This document shows positions 6,922 to 14,950 of a stretch of 23,794 bases of DNA, one piece after another. This DNA comes from JALZBL01 sp040004775 (lineage in GTDB: Bacteria; Actinomycetota; Actinomycetes; Mycobacteriales; Jatrophihabitantaceae). The notes under the pieces are model-generated. The model was not told the DNA's origin, made no database searches, and saw only the letters and a program-made list of their open reading frames with translations. Both the position numbers and the translations under genes were made by a program. The DNA is taken from positions 1 to 23,794 of the forward strand of contig JBDUAD010000042.1 in assembly GCA_040004775.1 (NCBI GenBank), written 5' to 3'. How positions within the stretch are numbered: the first letter of the stretch is position 1; each line of letters begins with the position of its first letter.

Positions 6922-7289
6922 GTCCTCACTATCGTCGCTACGCCGGCGACCAGCCCGGCCAGGACGACGGCGTAGAACACGTAGACCAGCGTCCCGCTCC
7001 CGGGCAGCAGCACGTCACCCTCGGGACGGGATCCGGCCAGGACGGCAACCGCCAGGAACCAGACCGCCACGGGCGCCGCGGCGGCCAGCACGTGGTCGGC
7101 CACGGCCCGCGCCGAGCGGGCCAGCGCGACGTTGCCGCCCGCGGCCAGCAGAACACTGACCGGTATCAGCACCGTGCCGATCCGAAGCGGCACCAGCAGC
7201 ACCTCGTAGACCGCGGCGGCCACGGCCAGCAGGCACAGCAGCACCACCGCGGCGGCGCCCAGAAGGCGGCCGGGACGCACGGGGCTCAC
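6918..7289 (-). CDS. Small four-helix membrane protein downstream of mshB (Rv1171/DUF6113-like)
   Basis: A 123-residue hydrophobic protein with four predicted membrane helices: LLGAAAVVLLCLLAVAAAVY, then LLVPLRIGTVLIPVSVLLA, then VLAAAAPVAVWFLAVAVLA, and VYVFYAVVLAGLVAGVATIV. The loop SRPEGDVLLPGSG precedes the last helix. GTG at 7289 overlaps the mshB stop in a GTGA, giving translational coupling; longer readings upstream lie inside mshB. Position, size and motif match the conserved membrane protein that follows mshB in M. tuberculosis (Rv1171) and Streptomyces. No function is known to me. It is the last gene of the long minus-strand series, and its stop overlaps that of the convergent acetyltransferase gene. 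Confidence 0.82.
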   Translation of the reverse strand: MSPVRPGRLLGAAAVVLLCLLAVAAAVYEVLLVPLRIGTVLIPVSVLLAAGGNVALARSARAVADHVLAAAAPVAVWFLAVAVLAGSRPEGDVLLPGSGTLVYVFYAVVLAGLVAGVATIVRT

Positions 7290-8251
7290 TGCGGCGGCTG
7301 GACCGGCGATCCCCCGCCGCCGCCGGGTGCCGGGCTGGGCGGCGCGACCTCCAGCCCGCCGAACAGGTCCTGCTCGCGGCCCTGGGCGTCGAACGGAGCG
7401 CCGGCGCGGCCGCGCACCAGCCGGTAGCACTCGACCGCGTCGATGGCGAAGCCCAGGCCGTTGCTCAACGCGAAGAACTCACCGGCCACCCGGACCTGCG
7501 TGGCGTGCGCGGCCAACGCGGCGGTCTTGGCCGCTAGCTGCTCCGACCCGTCGACCACGGCGGTGACCGACTCGTCGTCGACCACGTCGTCGAGATCCTC
7601 GGCGGCGGGCACGCGGAAGGAGATCTCCGGGGCCGCGGCCAGCGCCACTTGGCCCCGCTCGGCCGCGCTGCGGGGCTGCACGTTCCAGTACACCTTGCTC
7701 ACCGCCCAGGCCGGCCGCCCGGTCACGAGCGACTCGTCAGCGGCGGACTCCACCCCGGCCATCGCCACCCGGTGGGCGGCGATGTGGTCCGGGTGCCCGT
7801 AACCGCCGTTGGGGTCGTAGGTCACCACAACCTGGGGTCGGACGTCACGGACAACGTCGACGGCGTAGCCGACGGCCTCGGCGAAGACCGCCGGGTCCCG
7901 AGCCACCCGCCAGAAGGCCCGGGGCCCGTCGTTGGCCGCAGTGCCAATCATCCCGCTGTCCCTGAATCGCCCGGCACCGCCGAGGAAGCGGTGATCGCGC
8001 ACCCCGAGGGCACTCATCGCCGCGGCGAGTTCGCTCACCCGGTACCCGCCGAGCTGGTCGCCCTTGTCCCACTCGAGTTCGGCCAGCTCGGGCGGGATGA
8101 TCTCGCCGTGCTCGCCCAGCGTGCAGGTCAAAAGGGTCACGCCGGCGCCCTCGGCCGCGTGGCGAGCCATGGTCGCGCCGTTGTTGATCGTCTCGTCGTC
8201 CGGGTGGGCGTGCACCAGAAGCAGCCGCCGCTGCGGCAGGCGCGCGCTCAC
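7286..8251 (-). CDS. mshB: N-acetyl-1-D-myo-inositol-2-amino-2-deoxyglucopyranoside deacetylase
   Basis: A zinc deacetylase of the LmbE/PIG-L family that removes acetate from GlcNAc-inositol, the second enzymatic stage of mycothiol synthesis. Visible motifs are LLLVHAHPDDETINNG near the start (metal His and Asp and the general base within AHPDDE), LGEHGE, FLGGAGRFRDSGM (substrate-binding region), and YDPNGGYGHPDHIAAHR (third metal ligand and catalytic His). The length is 321 residues, like known MshB; the C-terminus is a Pro/Gly-rich tail. The GTG at 8251 was chosen because it comes four bases after the preceding ATPase stop and puts the AHPDDE motif at the usual place. A longer in-frame reading would lie inside the ATPase gene. 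It is probably translated from the peptide-importer mRNA. Mca, the related amidase, is less likely because of the motif spacing and neighbours. Confidence 0.93.
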   Translation of the reverse strand: MSARLPQRRLLLVHAHPDDETINNGATMARHAAEGAGVTLLTCTLGEHGEIIPPELAELEWDKGDQLGGYRVSELAAAMSALGVRDHRFLGGAGRFRDSGMIGTAANDGPRAFWRVARDPAVFAEAVGYAVDVVRDVRPQVVVTYDPNGGYGHPDHIAAHRVAMAGVESAADESLVTGRPAWAVSKVYWNVQPRSAAERGQVALAAAPEISFRVPAAEDLDDVVDDESVTAVVDGSEQLAAKTAALAAHATQVRVAGEFFALSNGLGFAIDAVECYRLVRGRAGAPFDAQGREQDLFGGLEVAPPSPAPGGGGGSPVQPPQ

Positions 8252-8255
8252 CCGG

Positions 8256-9503
8256 TCAGGGTCGCGCCCGGCGCGGGTCGAGGTCGGCGGGGGTGTTGAC
8301 GATGGACAGGTCGCCCGAGGTCTGTCCCGGCGCGCCGGGTTCACTCACCGACCGGCGCTGCGGCTGGGCCGACGCCATGGCCGCGGTGCGCTGATTGAGG
8401 TCGTGGTGATCGGAATCCACCGCGGCGGCGACGTCGGAGCGCACCTCGGCGAAATGGCAGGCCACGAACTGCCCGGGCTGCTTCTCCTCGAGAACCGGGA
8501 CCTCGCCGGTGCAGCGCTGCTTGTCCGACTCCGGCAGGACGGCGAACTTGGGGCATCGGGTGTGGAACACGCATCCAGACGGCGGGTTGATCGGGCTGGG
8601 CAGGTCCCCGTGCAGCAGGATGCGTTCGCGGCCGGCCTTCTTGGCCGGGTCCGGGATGGGCACCGCCGACATGAGCGCGTGGGTGTAGGGGTGCATCGGC
8701 CGCGCGTACAGCGTGTCCCGTTCAGCAACCTCCATGATCTTGCCCAGGTACATCACCGCTACCCGGTCGCTGATGTGGCGGACGACGGACAGGTCGTGCG
8801 CAACGAAGACGTAGGCCAGCCCGAACTCGTTCTGCAGGTCCTCGAGCAGGTTCACCACCTGGGCCTGGATCGACACGTCGAGCGCCGACACCGGCTCGTC
8901 GCAGACGATGACCTTCGGCCGCAGAGCGATGGCCCGGGCGATTCCGATGCGCTGGCGCTGGCCGCCGGAGAATTCGTGCGGATAGCGGTTGTAGTGCTCC
9001 GGATTGAGCCCGACGCGTTCCATGAGGTCCTGGACGGTCTTCTTCACCCCGCCCGGCGGATTGACCCCCTGGATGTCGAACGGCGCCCCGACGATGGTGC
9101 CGATCGAGTGGCGCGGGTTGAGGGAGCCGTAGGGGTCCTGGAACACCATCTGCATGTCCCGGCGCAGCAGCAGGTTGTCCTTGCCGCTCACCCCGGTGAC
9201 GTCGCGGCCGTCGAAGAAGATCTTGCCGTCGGTGGGCTTGAGCAACTGCAACGCGGTGCGTCCCACCGTCGACTTGCCACACCCGGACTCACCGACCAGG
9301 CCCAGCGTCTCGCCCCGGTCGACGGTGAAGGAGACGCCGTCGACCGCACGCACCGGCGGCGCCGGGCGACGGATCAGGCCCTTCGTGGTCATTGGGAAGT
9401 GCTTCTTCAGATTCTCTACGCGCAGCAGCGCGCTCTCCCTGGCTCCGCCGAACGGCTCGTGACCGGCGACATTCGAACCGTCCTGCTCGGCCGCGGTGCT
9501 CAC
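8256..9503 (-). CDS. Peptide ABC importer ATPase, OppF/DppF type
   Basis: A 415-residue nucleotide-binding subunit, one half of the cytoplasmic ATPase pair. It has Walker A GESGCGKS (residues 71-78), Q-loop FQDPYGSLNP, signature FSGGQRQRIGIARA, Walker B VIVCDEPVSALD, and the switch His in VAHDLSVV. The C-terminal oligopeptide domain has four Cys (GCVFHTRCP, RCTGE, ACHF), the pattern that binds an Fe-S cluster in some members. About 70 residues of low-complexity tail follow, longer than usual. The GTG at 9503 is the annotated start; the frame stays open upstream through a 15-bp repeat region but I find no better start codon. The OppD-type partner precedes it by 88 bp and mshB follows by 4 bp. 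By order it corresponds to bldKE. Confidence 0.9.
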   Translation of the reverse strand: MSTAAEQDGSNVAGHEPFGGARESALLRVENLKKHFPMTTKGLIRRPAPPVRAVDGVSFTVDRGETLGLVGESGCGKSTVGRTALQLLKPTDGKIFFDGRDVTGVSGKDNLLLRRDMQMVFQDPYGSLNPRHSIGTIVGAPFDIQGVNPPGGVKKTVQDLMERVGLNPEHYNRYPHEFSGGQRQRIGIARAIALRPKVIVCDEPVSALDVSIQAQVVNLLEDLQNEFGLAYVFVAHDLSVVRHISDRVAVMYLGKIMEVAERDTLYARPMHPYTHALMSAVPIPDPAKKAGRERILLHGDLPSPINPPSGCVFHTRCPKFAVLPESDKQRCTGEVPVLEEKQPGQFVACHFAEVRSDVAAAVDSDHHDLNQRTAAMASAQPQRRSVSEPGAPGQTSGDLSIVNTPADLDPRRARP

Positions 9504-9506
9504 AGC

Positions 9507-9611
9507 GTCCTCCCCACCAGGATCGAGCCGGAGACGTTCGATCGCGGCACGATCGATCCCCCCAGCATCGATTCCGCCACGATGGACCCCTTCACAGTCG
9601 GGCCGAGATCG
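9507..9611. repeat. Degenerate 15-bp tandem repeat across the ATPase-gene junction
   Basis: Five clear units lie at 9522, 9537, 9552, 9567 and 9582; a weaker one precedes them (9507) and another follows (9597). On the plus strand the common pattern is [A/T]TCGAtCCnnnCACG. The units cover the 88-bp gap between the two ATPase genes and the last codons of the OppD-type gene, whose stop is at 9592-9594. The first three reading units also line up as 30-bp double units. I know of no named element with this unit. Confidence 0.6.
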
Positions 9612-10656
9612 TCGAGCGGAACAGCTCGCGTCGCCGGGCCGGATCGATGTGGCAGCGCACCGGGTGCGGTGAGTCGGCGTCGAAGCGGGGCACCTCGGTC
9701 CGGCACGCGTCGCCCGCGACCTCGGGCCGGAACTCGCACCGGGTGTGGAAGACGCAACCGCTGGGCGGGTTGATCAGTGACGGCGGTGATCCCTTGATCG
9801 GGAACAGGCGGTCCTGGCGGGCCTCGTCCATGCGCGGCATCGAGGACAGCAGGCCCCAGGTGTACGGGTGCTCCGGGGAGTAGAAGAGCTCGTTGACCTC
9901 GGCCCGTTCCACCACCTGGCCGGCGTACATGACCATGATGTCGTCGGCCACCTCAGCCACCACGCCGAGGTCGTGGGTGATGATGATGATCGCCGAGCCG
10001 AACTCGCTCTGCAGGTCCTTGAGCAGCTGCAGGATCTGGGCCTGGACCGTGACGTCGAGCGCGGTGGTCGGCTCGTCGGCGATGAGCAGTTTCGGGTCGT
10101 TGACAAGGGCCATGGCGATCATCGCGCGCTGGCGCATGCCGCCGGAGAACTCGTGCGGATACTGGTCGATGCGCTGCTGCGGGTTGGGGATGCCGACCCG
10201 GTCGAGCATCTCGATGACCCGGGTCCGCGCCGCCGACTTTTTCACGTCGTGGTGCACCCGGTAGCCCTCCACGATCTGGTTGCCGATCGTGTAGTAGGGG
10301 TGCAGCGCGGACAGTGGGTCCTGGAAGATCATGGCGATGGCGCTGCCCCGCAGTTGGCGCAGCCGGCGGTTGGAGACGCTCACCAGGTCCTCGCCGTCGA
10401 ACATGATCCGACCGGTGACCTGCGCGCGGGTGCCGCGGTGCAGGCCCATGATCGCCTGGCTGGTCACCGATTTCCCCGAACCGGACTCGCCGACGATGCC
10501 CAGGGTGCGGCCCTTGGCCAGCTGGAAGGTGAGCCCGTCGACCGCCTTGACCAGGCCGTCCTCGGTCGGGAAGTGGACCTTCAGGTCCTCCACCGAGAGG
10601 AAGGCATCGGCCGGCGCCACAGGGCTGCGGTCGGTGACGTCGAGCGACAGAGTCAT
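9592..10656 (-). CDS. Peptide ABC importer ATPase, OppD/DppD type
   Basis: A 354-residue ATPase subunit. Walker A is GESGSGKS (residues 56-63), followed by FQDPLSALHP, signature FSGGMRQRAMIAMAL, Walker B LLIADEPTTALD and the switch region THDLGVV. The ABC signature FSGGM is the usual OppD form. The C-terminal domain has GCVFHTRC and further Cys residues, as in OppD and DppD. The ATG at 10656 lies 11 bases after the permease stop. The last five codons fall inside the tandem repeat. Together with the OppF-type protein it powers uptake through the two permeases encoded upstream. By gene order it corresponds to bldKD. Confidence 0.92.
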   Translation of the reverse strand: MTLSLDVTDRSPVAPADAFLSVEDLKVHFPTEDGLVKAVDGLTFQLAKGRTLGIVGESGSGKSVTSQAIMGLHRGTRAQVTGRIMFDGEDLVSVSNRRLRQLRGSAIAMIFQDPLSALHPYYTIGNQIVEGYRVHHDVKKSAARTRVIEMLDRVGIPNPQQRIDQYPHEFSGGMRQRAMIAMALVNDPKLLIADEPTTALDVTVQAQILQLLKDLQSEFGSAIIIITHDLGVVAEVADDIMVMYAGQVVERAEVNELFYSPEHPYTWGLLSSMPRMDEARQDRLFPIKGSPPSLINPPSGCVFHTRCEFRPEVAGDACRTEVPRFDADSPHPVRCHIDPARRRELFRSTISARL

Positions 10657-10667
10657 GTCCGCGCCGC

Positions 10668-11681
10668 CTAGCTGTACTTCACGCGCGGATCGATGAACGC
10701 ATACAGCACGTCGACGACGATGTTGGCCACGAGGATGAAGGTAGCCGCGATCAAGACGATGGCCACGTTGGTCGGCAGATCCTGAACCTGGGCCGATTGC
10801 ACGGCCAGCCGCCCGACGCCGTCGAAGTTGAAGACCGTCTCGGTGATCGCCGCGCCGGCCAGCAACGCTCCGATGTCCAGACCGGCGATCGTGGTGATCG
10901 GCGTGAGCGCGGCCCGCAGGGTGTGCTTGAAGATCACCGTGCGGTTGCTCAGGCCCTTGGCTCGCGCGGTACGCAGGTAGTCCTCGCTCATCGTCTCCAG
11001 TACGTAGGCCCGCGTGAGCCGGACGTAGGCGGCGATATAGATCGAGGCCAGCGTGACCGCGGGCAAAATCGCCCCGCGCAGGAAGCCGATGAAGTCCCCA
11101 CTGGGAGGTATGTACTCAGGTTTGGGAACCAAGTTCCACTTCAGCGCGACGTAGGTGTAGAGCGTGATGCCGATGAAGAAGGTGGGGAACGAGTAGCCGA
11201 CCAGCGACACGCTGACCAGCAGCCGGTCCGGCCAGCGCCCCCGGAACAAGGCGGCCACCAGTCCGCCGCTGATGCCGAGGGTGATCCAAAGTATGAAGGC
11301 GAAAATGGCCACGTTGATCGAGATCGGTAGCCGCTGCTTGATCAGGTCGAACACCAGTGAGGTGAAGTTCTTCGAGTAACCGAAGCAGGGCGCGTTGCAG
11401 CGGGTGATGAGCTCCGGATTGGACTTCTTGAGCGCCTTGTCCTCGGGGAAGTCACGTCCGACGAACAGGCCCTTGACGAATCGACCGTACTGGACCGTTA
11501 TCGGCTGGTCGTAGCCGTAGGCCTTGCGGGTCTGCTCGATGAGCGTCACGGTGCAGTTCTTGCCGCAGGCCTGCCGGGCCGGATCGCGGGCACCGGCGGT
11601 GAAGATGCCGAAGGTGATCATTGACAGGATGACCAGCAGGACCGACGCCGACAGGATGCGCCGGATCGTGTAAGCGATCAT
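10668..11681 (-). CDS. Peptide ABC importer permease, DppB type
   Basis: A 337-residue inner-membrane permease of the OppB/DppB family. A first helix (residues 9-28) is followed by an extracytoplasmic region of about 95 residues, then five more helices. The EAA loop that docks on the ATPase is seen in DYLRTARAKGLSNRTVIFKH. The protein ends DVLYAFIDPRVKYS, the standard DppB ending. The extracytoplasmic region has four Cys in two C-x3-C pairs (39/43 in ACGKNC and 95/99 in RCNAPC), which could form disulfides. The ATG at 11681 follows AAAGGG by about seven bases. A 179-bp gap with a very stable hairpin separates it from the upstream binding-protein gene, so it may be expressed at a lower level. 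By order it corresponds to bldKC. Confidence 0.92.
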   Translation of the reverse strand: MIAYTIRRILSASVLLVILSMITFGIFTAGARDPARQACGKNCTVTLIEQTRKAYGYDQPITVQYGRFVKGLFVGRDFPEDKALKKSNPELITRCNAPCFGYSKNFTSLVFDLIKQRLPISINVAIFAFILWITLGISGGLVAALFRGRWPDRLLVSVSLVGYSFPTFFIGITLYTYVALKWNLVPKPEYIPPSGDFIGFLRGAILPAVTLASIYIAAYVRLTRAYVLETMSEDYLRTARAKGLSNRTVIFKHTLRAALTPITTIAGLDIGALLAGAAITETVFNFDGVGRLAVQSAQVQDLPTNVAIVLIAATFILVANIVVDVLYAFIDPRVKYS

Positions 11682-11753
11682 GCCGTGCCCTTTCCCTCCG
11701 CCGGTCGACCGGAACTCTAGCCACGAATTGCTCCGCCGCCGGCATCAGCGGCC

Positions 11754-11787
11754 GTGGCCGGCCGGAGCCGAAGCTCCGGCCGGCCAC
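11754..11787 (-). terminator. 15-bp hairpin with UUCG loop after the binding-protein gene
   Basis: The arms 11754-11768 and 11773-11787 pair perfectly. In the minus-strand transcript the loop is UUCG closed by C-G, an exceptionally stable tetraloop. It lies 73 bases after the binding-protein stop and 72 bases before the permease start. There is no U tract, so it could stop part of the transcription or protect the 3' end of the binding-protein mRNA. Either effect would lower permease and ATPase levels relative to the lipoprotein. Confidence 0.75.
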
Positions 11788-11860
11788 ACACGCCGATCGG
11801 GTAATTCCTGGTGCGGTCCTGCCTTCGTGTTGCGCTGGTGGCGCTTGCTCCGTGCCGTGC

Positions 11861-13627
11861 TTACTTGGCGGCGATGGTGGCCAGGTCCGGGAACGTGGAC
11901 GTCGAGGCGCCGTTGATGTAGCCCTTGACGCCCGAGCCCCGCAGGAACACGAACTTGTTCACCAACAGCGGGATGTAGGCGACGTCCTTGGCCAGGGTCT
12001 GGTCCAGGGCCGCCCAGGATTCCGCCTGAGCCTTGATGTCGGGCTTGTTCAGCGCCTCGTCGATGCCGGCGTCAACCGTCTTACTGGCGTACAGGCCGTA
12101 GTCCTGCCCGTTCGACTCCGCGCTCAGGTTGATCCGGTCATCGAACAGGGCCGGGATCACCGTGGAGCCAGCCGGCCAGTCCGCACCCCAGCTGGCCCAG
12201 CACACGTCGTAAGTGCTCGCCTTTTTTGGGTTCTGGACGATGTCGTAGTAGGTGTCGGTCAGCTCGTCCAGAGTGACCTTGAACCCGGCCTTCTCCCAGG
12301 CCGCCTTGACGACGGCGGCCTGCTTCTCCGTCGTCGGCGTGCCACCGGAGTAGGTGAACTTGATCGGGTACGGCAGGCTCACGCCGGCCGACTGCAGGAT
12401 CGACTTGGCCTTGCCCGGGTCACCGTTGTCGCCGGCCTGGAACACGTCGGCGTCCTTGTAACCCAGGATGCTCGGCGCGATGACCGACTTGGCGATCGTG
12501 CCGTGCGTGGCGCCACCGGAGGCGGTGATGTAGGCGCCCTTGTCGGTGGCGACGGCTAGGGCCTGGCGCACCTTGGGGTTGGTCAGGCGCTTGAAGTTCG
12601 GCGTCAGGTAGTCGACGTAGGGGGCGACCGGGTTGGTCAACCGGTCCTTGGCTTGGCTACGCGCGCTGGCCTCCAGGGCCGGCGGCACGCGCCGGTCGGT
12701 GATGGCGAACTTGTCGTTCCCACTGTCGGCGATCAGGCGCTGGGTGATGACCTCGTCGGTCAGTCCCTCGACGAACACGAACTTGTCCGGCAGCGCCTTG
12801 CGCAGCGGGTCGGTCTTGGCGTCCCACTGATCGTTGCGGACGAAGGTGCCGCCCTTGCCCTGCTGCCAGGTGCCCTGCAGCTTGTACGGGCCGTCGGAGA
12901 ACACGGCGAAGTTGCTCTTGTCGCCCTTGTCCTGGTCCTTCCGGAAGGGCGAGAAGGCGCTCAGGCTGGCCGTGGCGTAGTTGAAGTCGGCCCATGGCTT
13001 GTTGAAGTGGAAGGTGATGGCCTTGCCCGCGCAGGTGATCGCCTTGTCGAAGTCGGCCTGACCGACCTTGGAGTACGGGCCCTTGTAGGCCGAACCACCC
13101 TTGGGATCCTTCGGCACGTCGAGGTACTGCAGGATGTAGTTCGGGCCGCCGGTGATGACGTCGGTGGCGAACGTGCGCGACATGCCGTACTTGACATCGT
13201 CGCAGGTGACGTCCTTGCCGTCCTGCCACTTCACGCCGTCCTTGAGCGTGAACTTCCAGGTCTTACCGCCGTCGGTGGCGGTACCAGTGTCGGTCGCCAG
13301 ATCGGGCTGGAGCTTCAGCGCGGCGTCGTTGTCCTCGGTGGCCGGCTGCACCGTCAGGCTGCGGCTGAACAACCGCGAGGCGTTGGAGAGATGGACGCCG
13401 ATGTAGATGCGCTGCGGGTCCCAGTGCTCGACCGGCCGCTTACTCAGGTTGTAGATCGTGCCCCCGGCCGATCCGCCACTGGCGGCACCGCTGGCCCCGC
13501 TGGCCCCGCTGGCGGAGCTTCCGCCCCCGCTGCTCTTCGTGCTGGCGCTGCCGCCGCAGGCGCTCAGCGCGAGCGCGGCTGCCGCGGTCATCGCGCCGAG
13601 CGCGACTCCCTTTGTCCTAGCGGACAT
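11861..13627 (-). CDS. Peptide-binding lipoprotein of ABC importer, SBP family 5
   Basis: A 588-residue extracellular solute-binding lipoprotein. The signal peptide has a basic start (SARTKG), a hydrophobic core and a lipobox LSAC, so the mature protein would begin at Cys24 anchored by lipid. A Ser/Gly/Ala-rich linker (about residues 25-55) precedes the family-5 domain. The domain includes VEHWDPQRIY, WKFTLKDGVKWQDGKDVTCDDVKYG (the conserved SBP_bac_5 signature, split at TLKDGVKWQDG), and VRQALAVATDKGAY. Cys in DVTCDD and in ITCAGK may form a disulfide. The ATG at 13627 has AAGGAGA six bases upstream, a strong site. It follows the DppC-type permease by 91 bases and its order matches bldKB. 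The ligand is unknown; peptides are likely, but nickel, heme or siderophores are possible for this family. Confidence 0.92.
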   Translation of the reverse strand: MSARTKGVALGAMTAAAALALSACGGSASTKSSGGGSSASGASGASGAASGGSAGGTIYNLSKRPVEHWDPQRIYIGVHLSNASRLFSRSLTVQPATEDNDAALKLQPDLATDTGTATDGGKTWKFTLKDGVKWQDGKDVTCDDVKYGMSRTFATDVITGGPNYILQYLDVPKDPKGGSAYKGPYSKVGQADFDKAITCAGKAITFHFNKPWADFNYATASLSAFSPFRKDQDKGDKSNFAVFSDGPYKLQGTWQQGKGGTFVRNDQWDAKTDPLRKALPDKFVFVEGLTDEVITQRLIADSGNDKFAITDRRVPPALEASARSQAKDRLTNPVAPYVDYLTPNFKRLTNPKVRQALAVATDKGAYITASGGATHGTIAKSVIAPSILGYKDADVFQAGDNGDPGKAKSILQSAGVSLPYPIKFTYSGGTPTTEKQAAVVKAAWEKAGFKVTLDELTDTYYDIVQNPKKASTYDVCWASWGADWPAGSTVIPALFDDRINLSAESNGQDYGLYASKTVDAGIDEALNKPDIKAQAESWAALDQTLAKDVAYIPLLVNKFVFLRGSGVKGYINGASTSTFPDLATIAAK

Positions 13628-13718
13628 CAGTTCTCCTTCGAACTGGACCTCTCGGTCCCTGTTGTGTTTCCTCCGGGCCCAGCGGTTGCTGGACGAGGCT
13701 TGTGGTGGTGTGAGCCGG

Positions 13719-14729
13719 TCAGCGGCTCGACTTCGGGTCGAGGGCGTCGCGCAGGCCGTCGCCCATGAGGTTAAAGCTCAGGACGATGATGCAGATCGTG
13801 ACGCCCGGGATGAAGAAGAAGGTCGGATCCGAGCCGCTGTAGACCGAGGAGTCGGTCAACAACGTGCCGAGCGTGGGCGTCGGCGAGGCCACGCCGACCC
13901 CGAGGTAACTGAGTGCGGCCTCGGCCGAGATGTTGGTCGGCAGGTTCAGCGTGAAGTAGATCAGCAAGGGAGCCCAGAGGTTCGGCAGCAGTTCCTTGAC
14001 GTAGATGCGGCGGTGGTTGGCCCCGAGGCTGCGAGCGGCCTCGACGAACTCGCGCTCGCGCAACGACAGCACCTGGCCGCGGATGATCCGGGCGAAGTAG
14101 GGCCAGCCGAAGAAGCCCAACACGAAGATCAGGTACACGACCCGGGCGGTGCTGTCCGAGGACAGCCCAGGGATCTGTTGGATGCGGTTCACCAGGACCG
14201 AGGACAGGGCCAGCAGCATGAGCAGCTGTGGGAACGCCAGCACCAGGTCCACCGACCGGCTGATCCAGAAGTCCGGCCACTTGCCCAGATAGCCGCTGAC
14301 CAGCCCGGCGATCGTGCCCAGCAGGATGCTGAACAGGGTGGCCGAGGTGGCGATGAGCAACGAGAGCGAGATGCCCGGGATCAGGCGGGCGAGCAGGTCC
14401 CAACCGGTACCGGGCACGACGCCGAGCGGGTGTGACCAGCTGGCGCCCCCGAAGGACCCGGTGGGCACGGAGCCGATACCGCCGACCAGGTTCTGGTGGT
14501 TCTCGTAGGGCTTGAGCAGCCCGAACTTCTTCAGGAACGGCGAGATGAGGGCGATGGCGACGGCAATCACGACGATCGTGGCGGCGACCATCGAAACCTT
14601 GTCCTTGCGGAAGCGCCGGCTGGCCAGTTGCCACGGGCTGCGCCCGGCAATCTGGCGGTCGATGTCGGAGGCGGCGAAGTCTTCGACCGCGCCCTCGGCA
14701 ACCTCTGGCGCCACGGGGATCAGGGAAAT
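13719..14729 (-). CDS. Peptide ABC importer permease, DppC type, with probable ATT start
   Basis: A permease of about 336 residues with a long cytoplasmic N-terminus, a first helix at SMVAATIVVIAVAIALISPF, and five further helices. The EAA loop reads EREFVEAARSLGANHRRIYVKELLPN (conserved core EAARSLGA). It ends MGDGLRDALDPKSSR, the usual DppC ending. The first standard start codon is GTG at 14714. However, a perfect 10-nt Shine-Dalgarno sequence at 14736-14745 is 21 bases from that GTG, and the only codon in the same frame at the correct spacing is ATT at 14729, six bases after it. An in-frame TGA closes the frame further upstream. I therefore place the start at 14729 and treat ATT as a rare start or a changed ATG. 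By order the gene corresponds to bldKA. Confidence 0.85.
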   Translation of the reverse strand: MSLIPVAPEVAEGAVEDFAASDIDRQIAGRSPWQLASRRFRKDKVSMVAATIVVIAVAIALISPFLKKFGLLKPYENHQNLVGGIGSVPTGSFGGASWSHPLGVVPGTGWDLLARLIPGISLSLLIATSATLFSILLGTIAGLVSGYLGKWPDFWISRSVDLVLAFPQLLMLLALSSVLVNRIQQIPGLSSDSTARVVYLIFVLGFFGWPYFARIIRGQVLSLREREFVEAARSLGANHRRIYVKELLPNLWAPLLIYFTLNLPTNISAEAALSYLGVGVASPTPTLGTLLTDSSVYSGSDPTFFFIPGVTICIIVLSFNLMGDGLRDALDPKSSR

Positions 14730-14735
14730 GCTGGG

Positions 14736-14745
14736 TCACCTCCTT
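14736..14745 (-). promoter_or_regulatory. Perfect ribosome binding site that decides the DppC-type start
   Basis: The minus strand reads AAGGAGGTGA, fully complementary to the bacterial 16S rRNA 3' end. No ATG, GTG or TTG follows at 5-12 bases; an ATT does, at six bases. A GTG inside the motif (14739) opens a different frame and is not a candidate for this gene. Confidence 0.8.
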
Positions 14746-14950
14746 CGACGTCGCGGTAGCGATCGGACCCCGCTCGACGCGGGTAGCGGCGGGCGGAGCG
14801 GTCTGGCGGAACGAATCCCGGGAAGGGTTGCCCCGGATCCGTCGAGGAGCGTAAGCCGGGGTTGTTGCCGATGTGTAGAGGCCGGCGACTTCGACACAGG
14901 ATCGTGACCGTCGCCGCCGGCCCCGTGCGCTGGCGGTCTGTGTCCGTAGG

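Noticed and set aside
8064..9773. 569-codon plus-strand frame
   Set aside because: Antisense to mshB, the OppF-type ATPase and the repeat region, with a composition typical of antisense frames.
13480..13545. Short GCTGGCCCC-type tandem repeats within the binding-protein gene
   Set aside because: They are explained by the Ser/Gly/Ala-rich linker after the lipobox, a normal feature of such lipoproteins.
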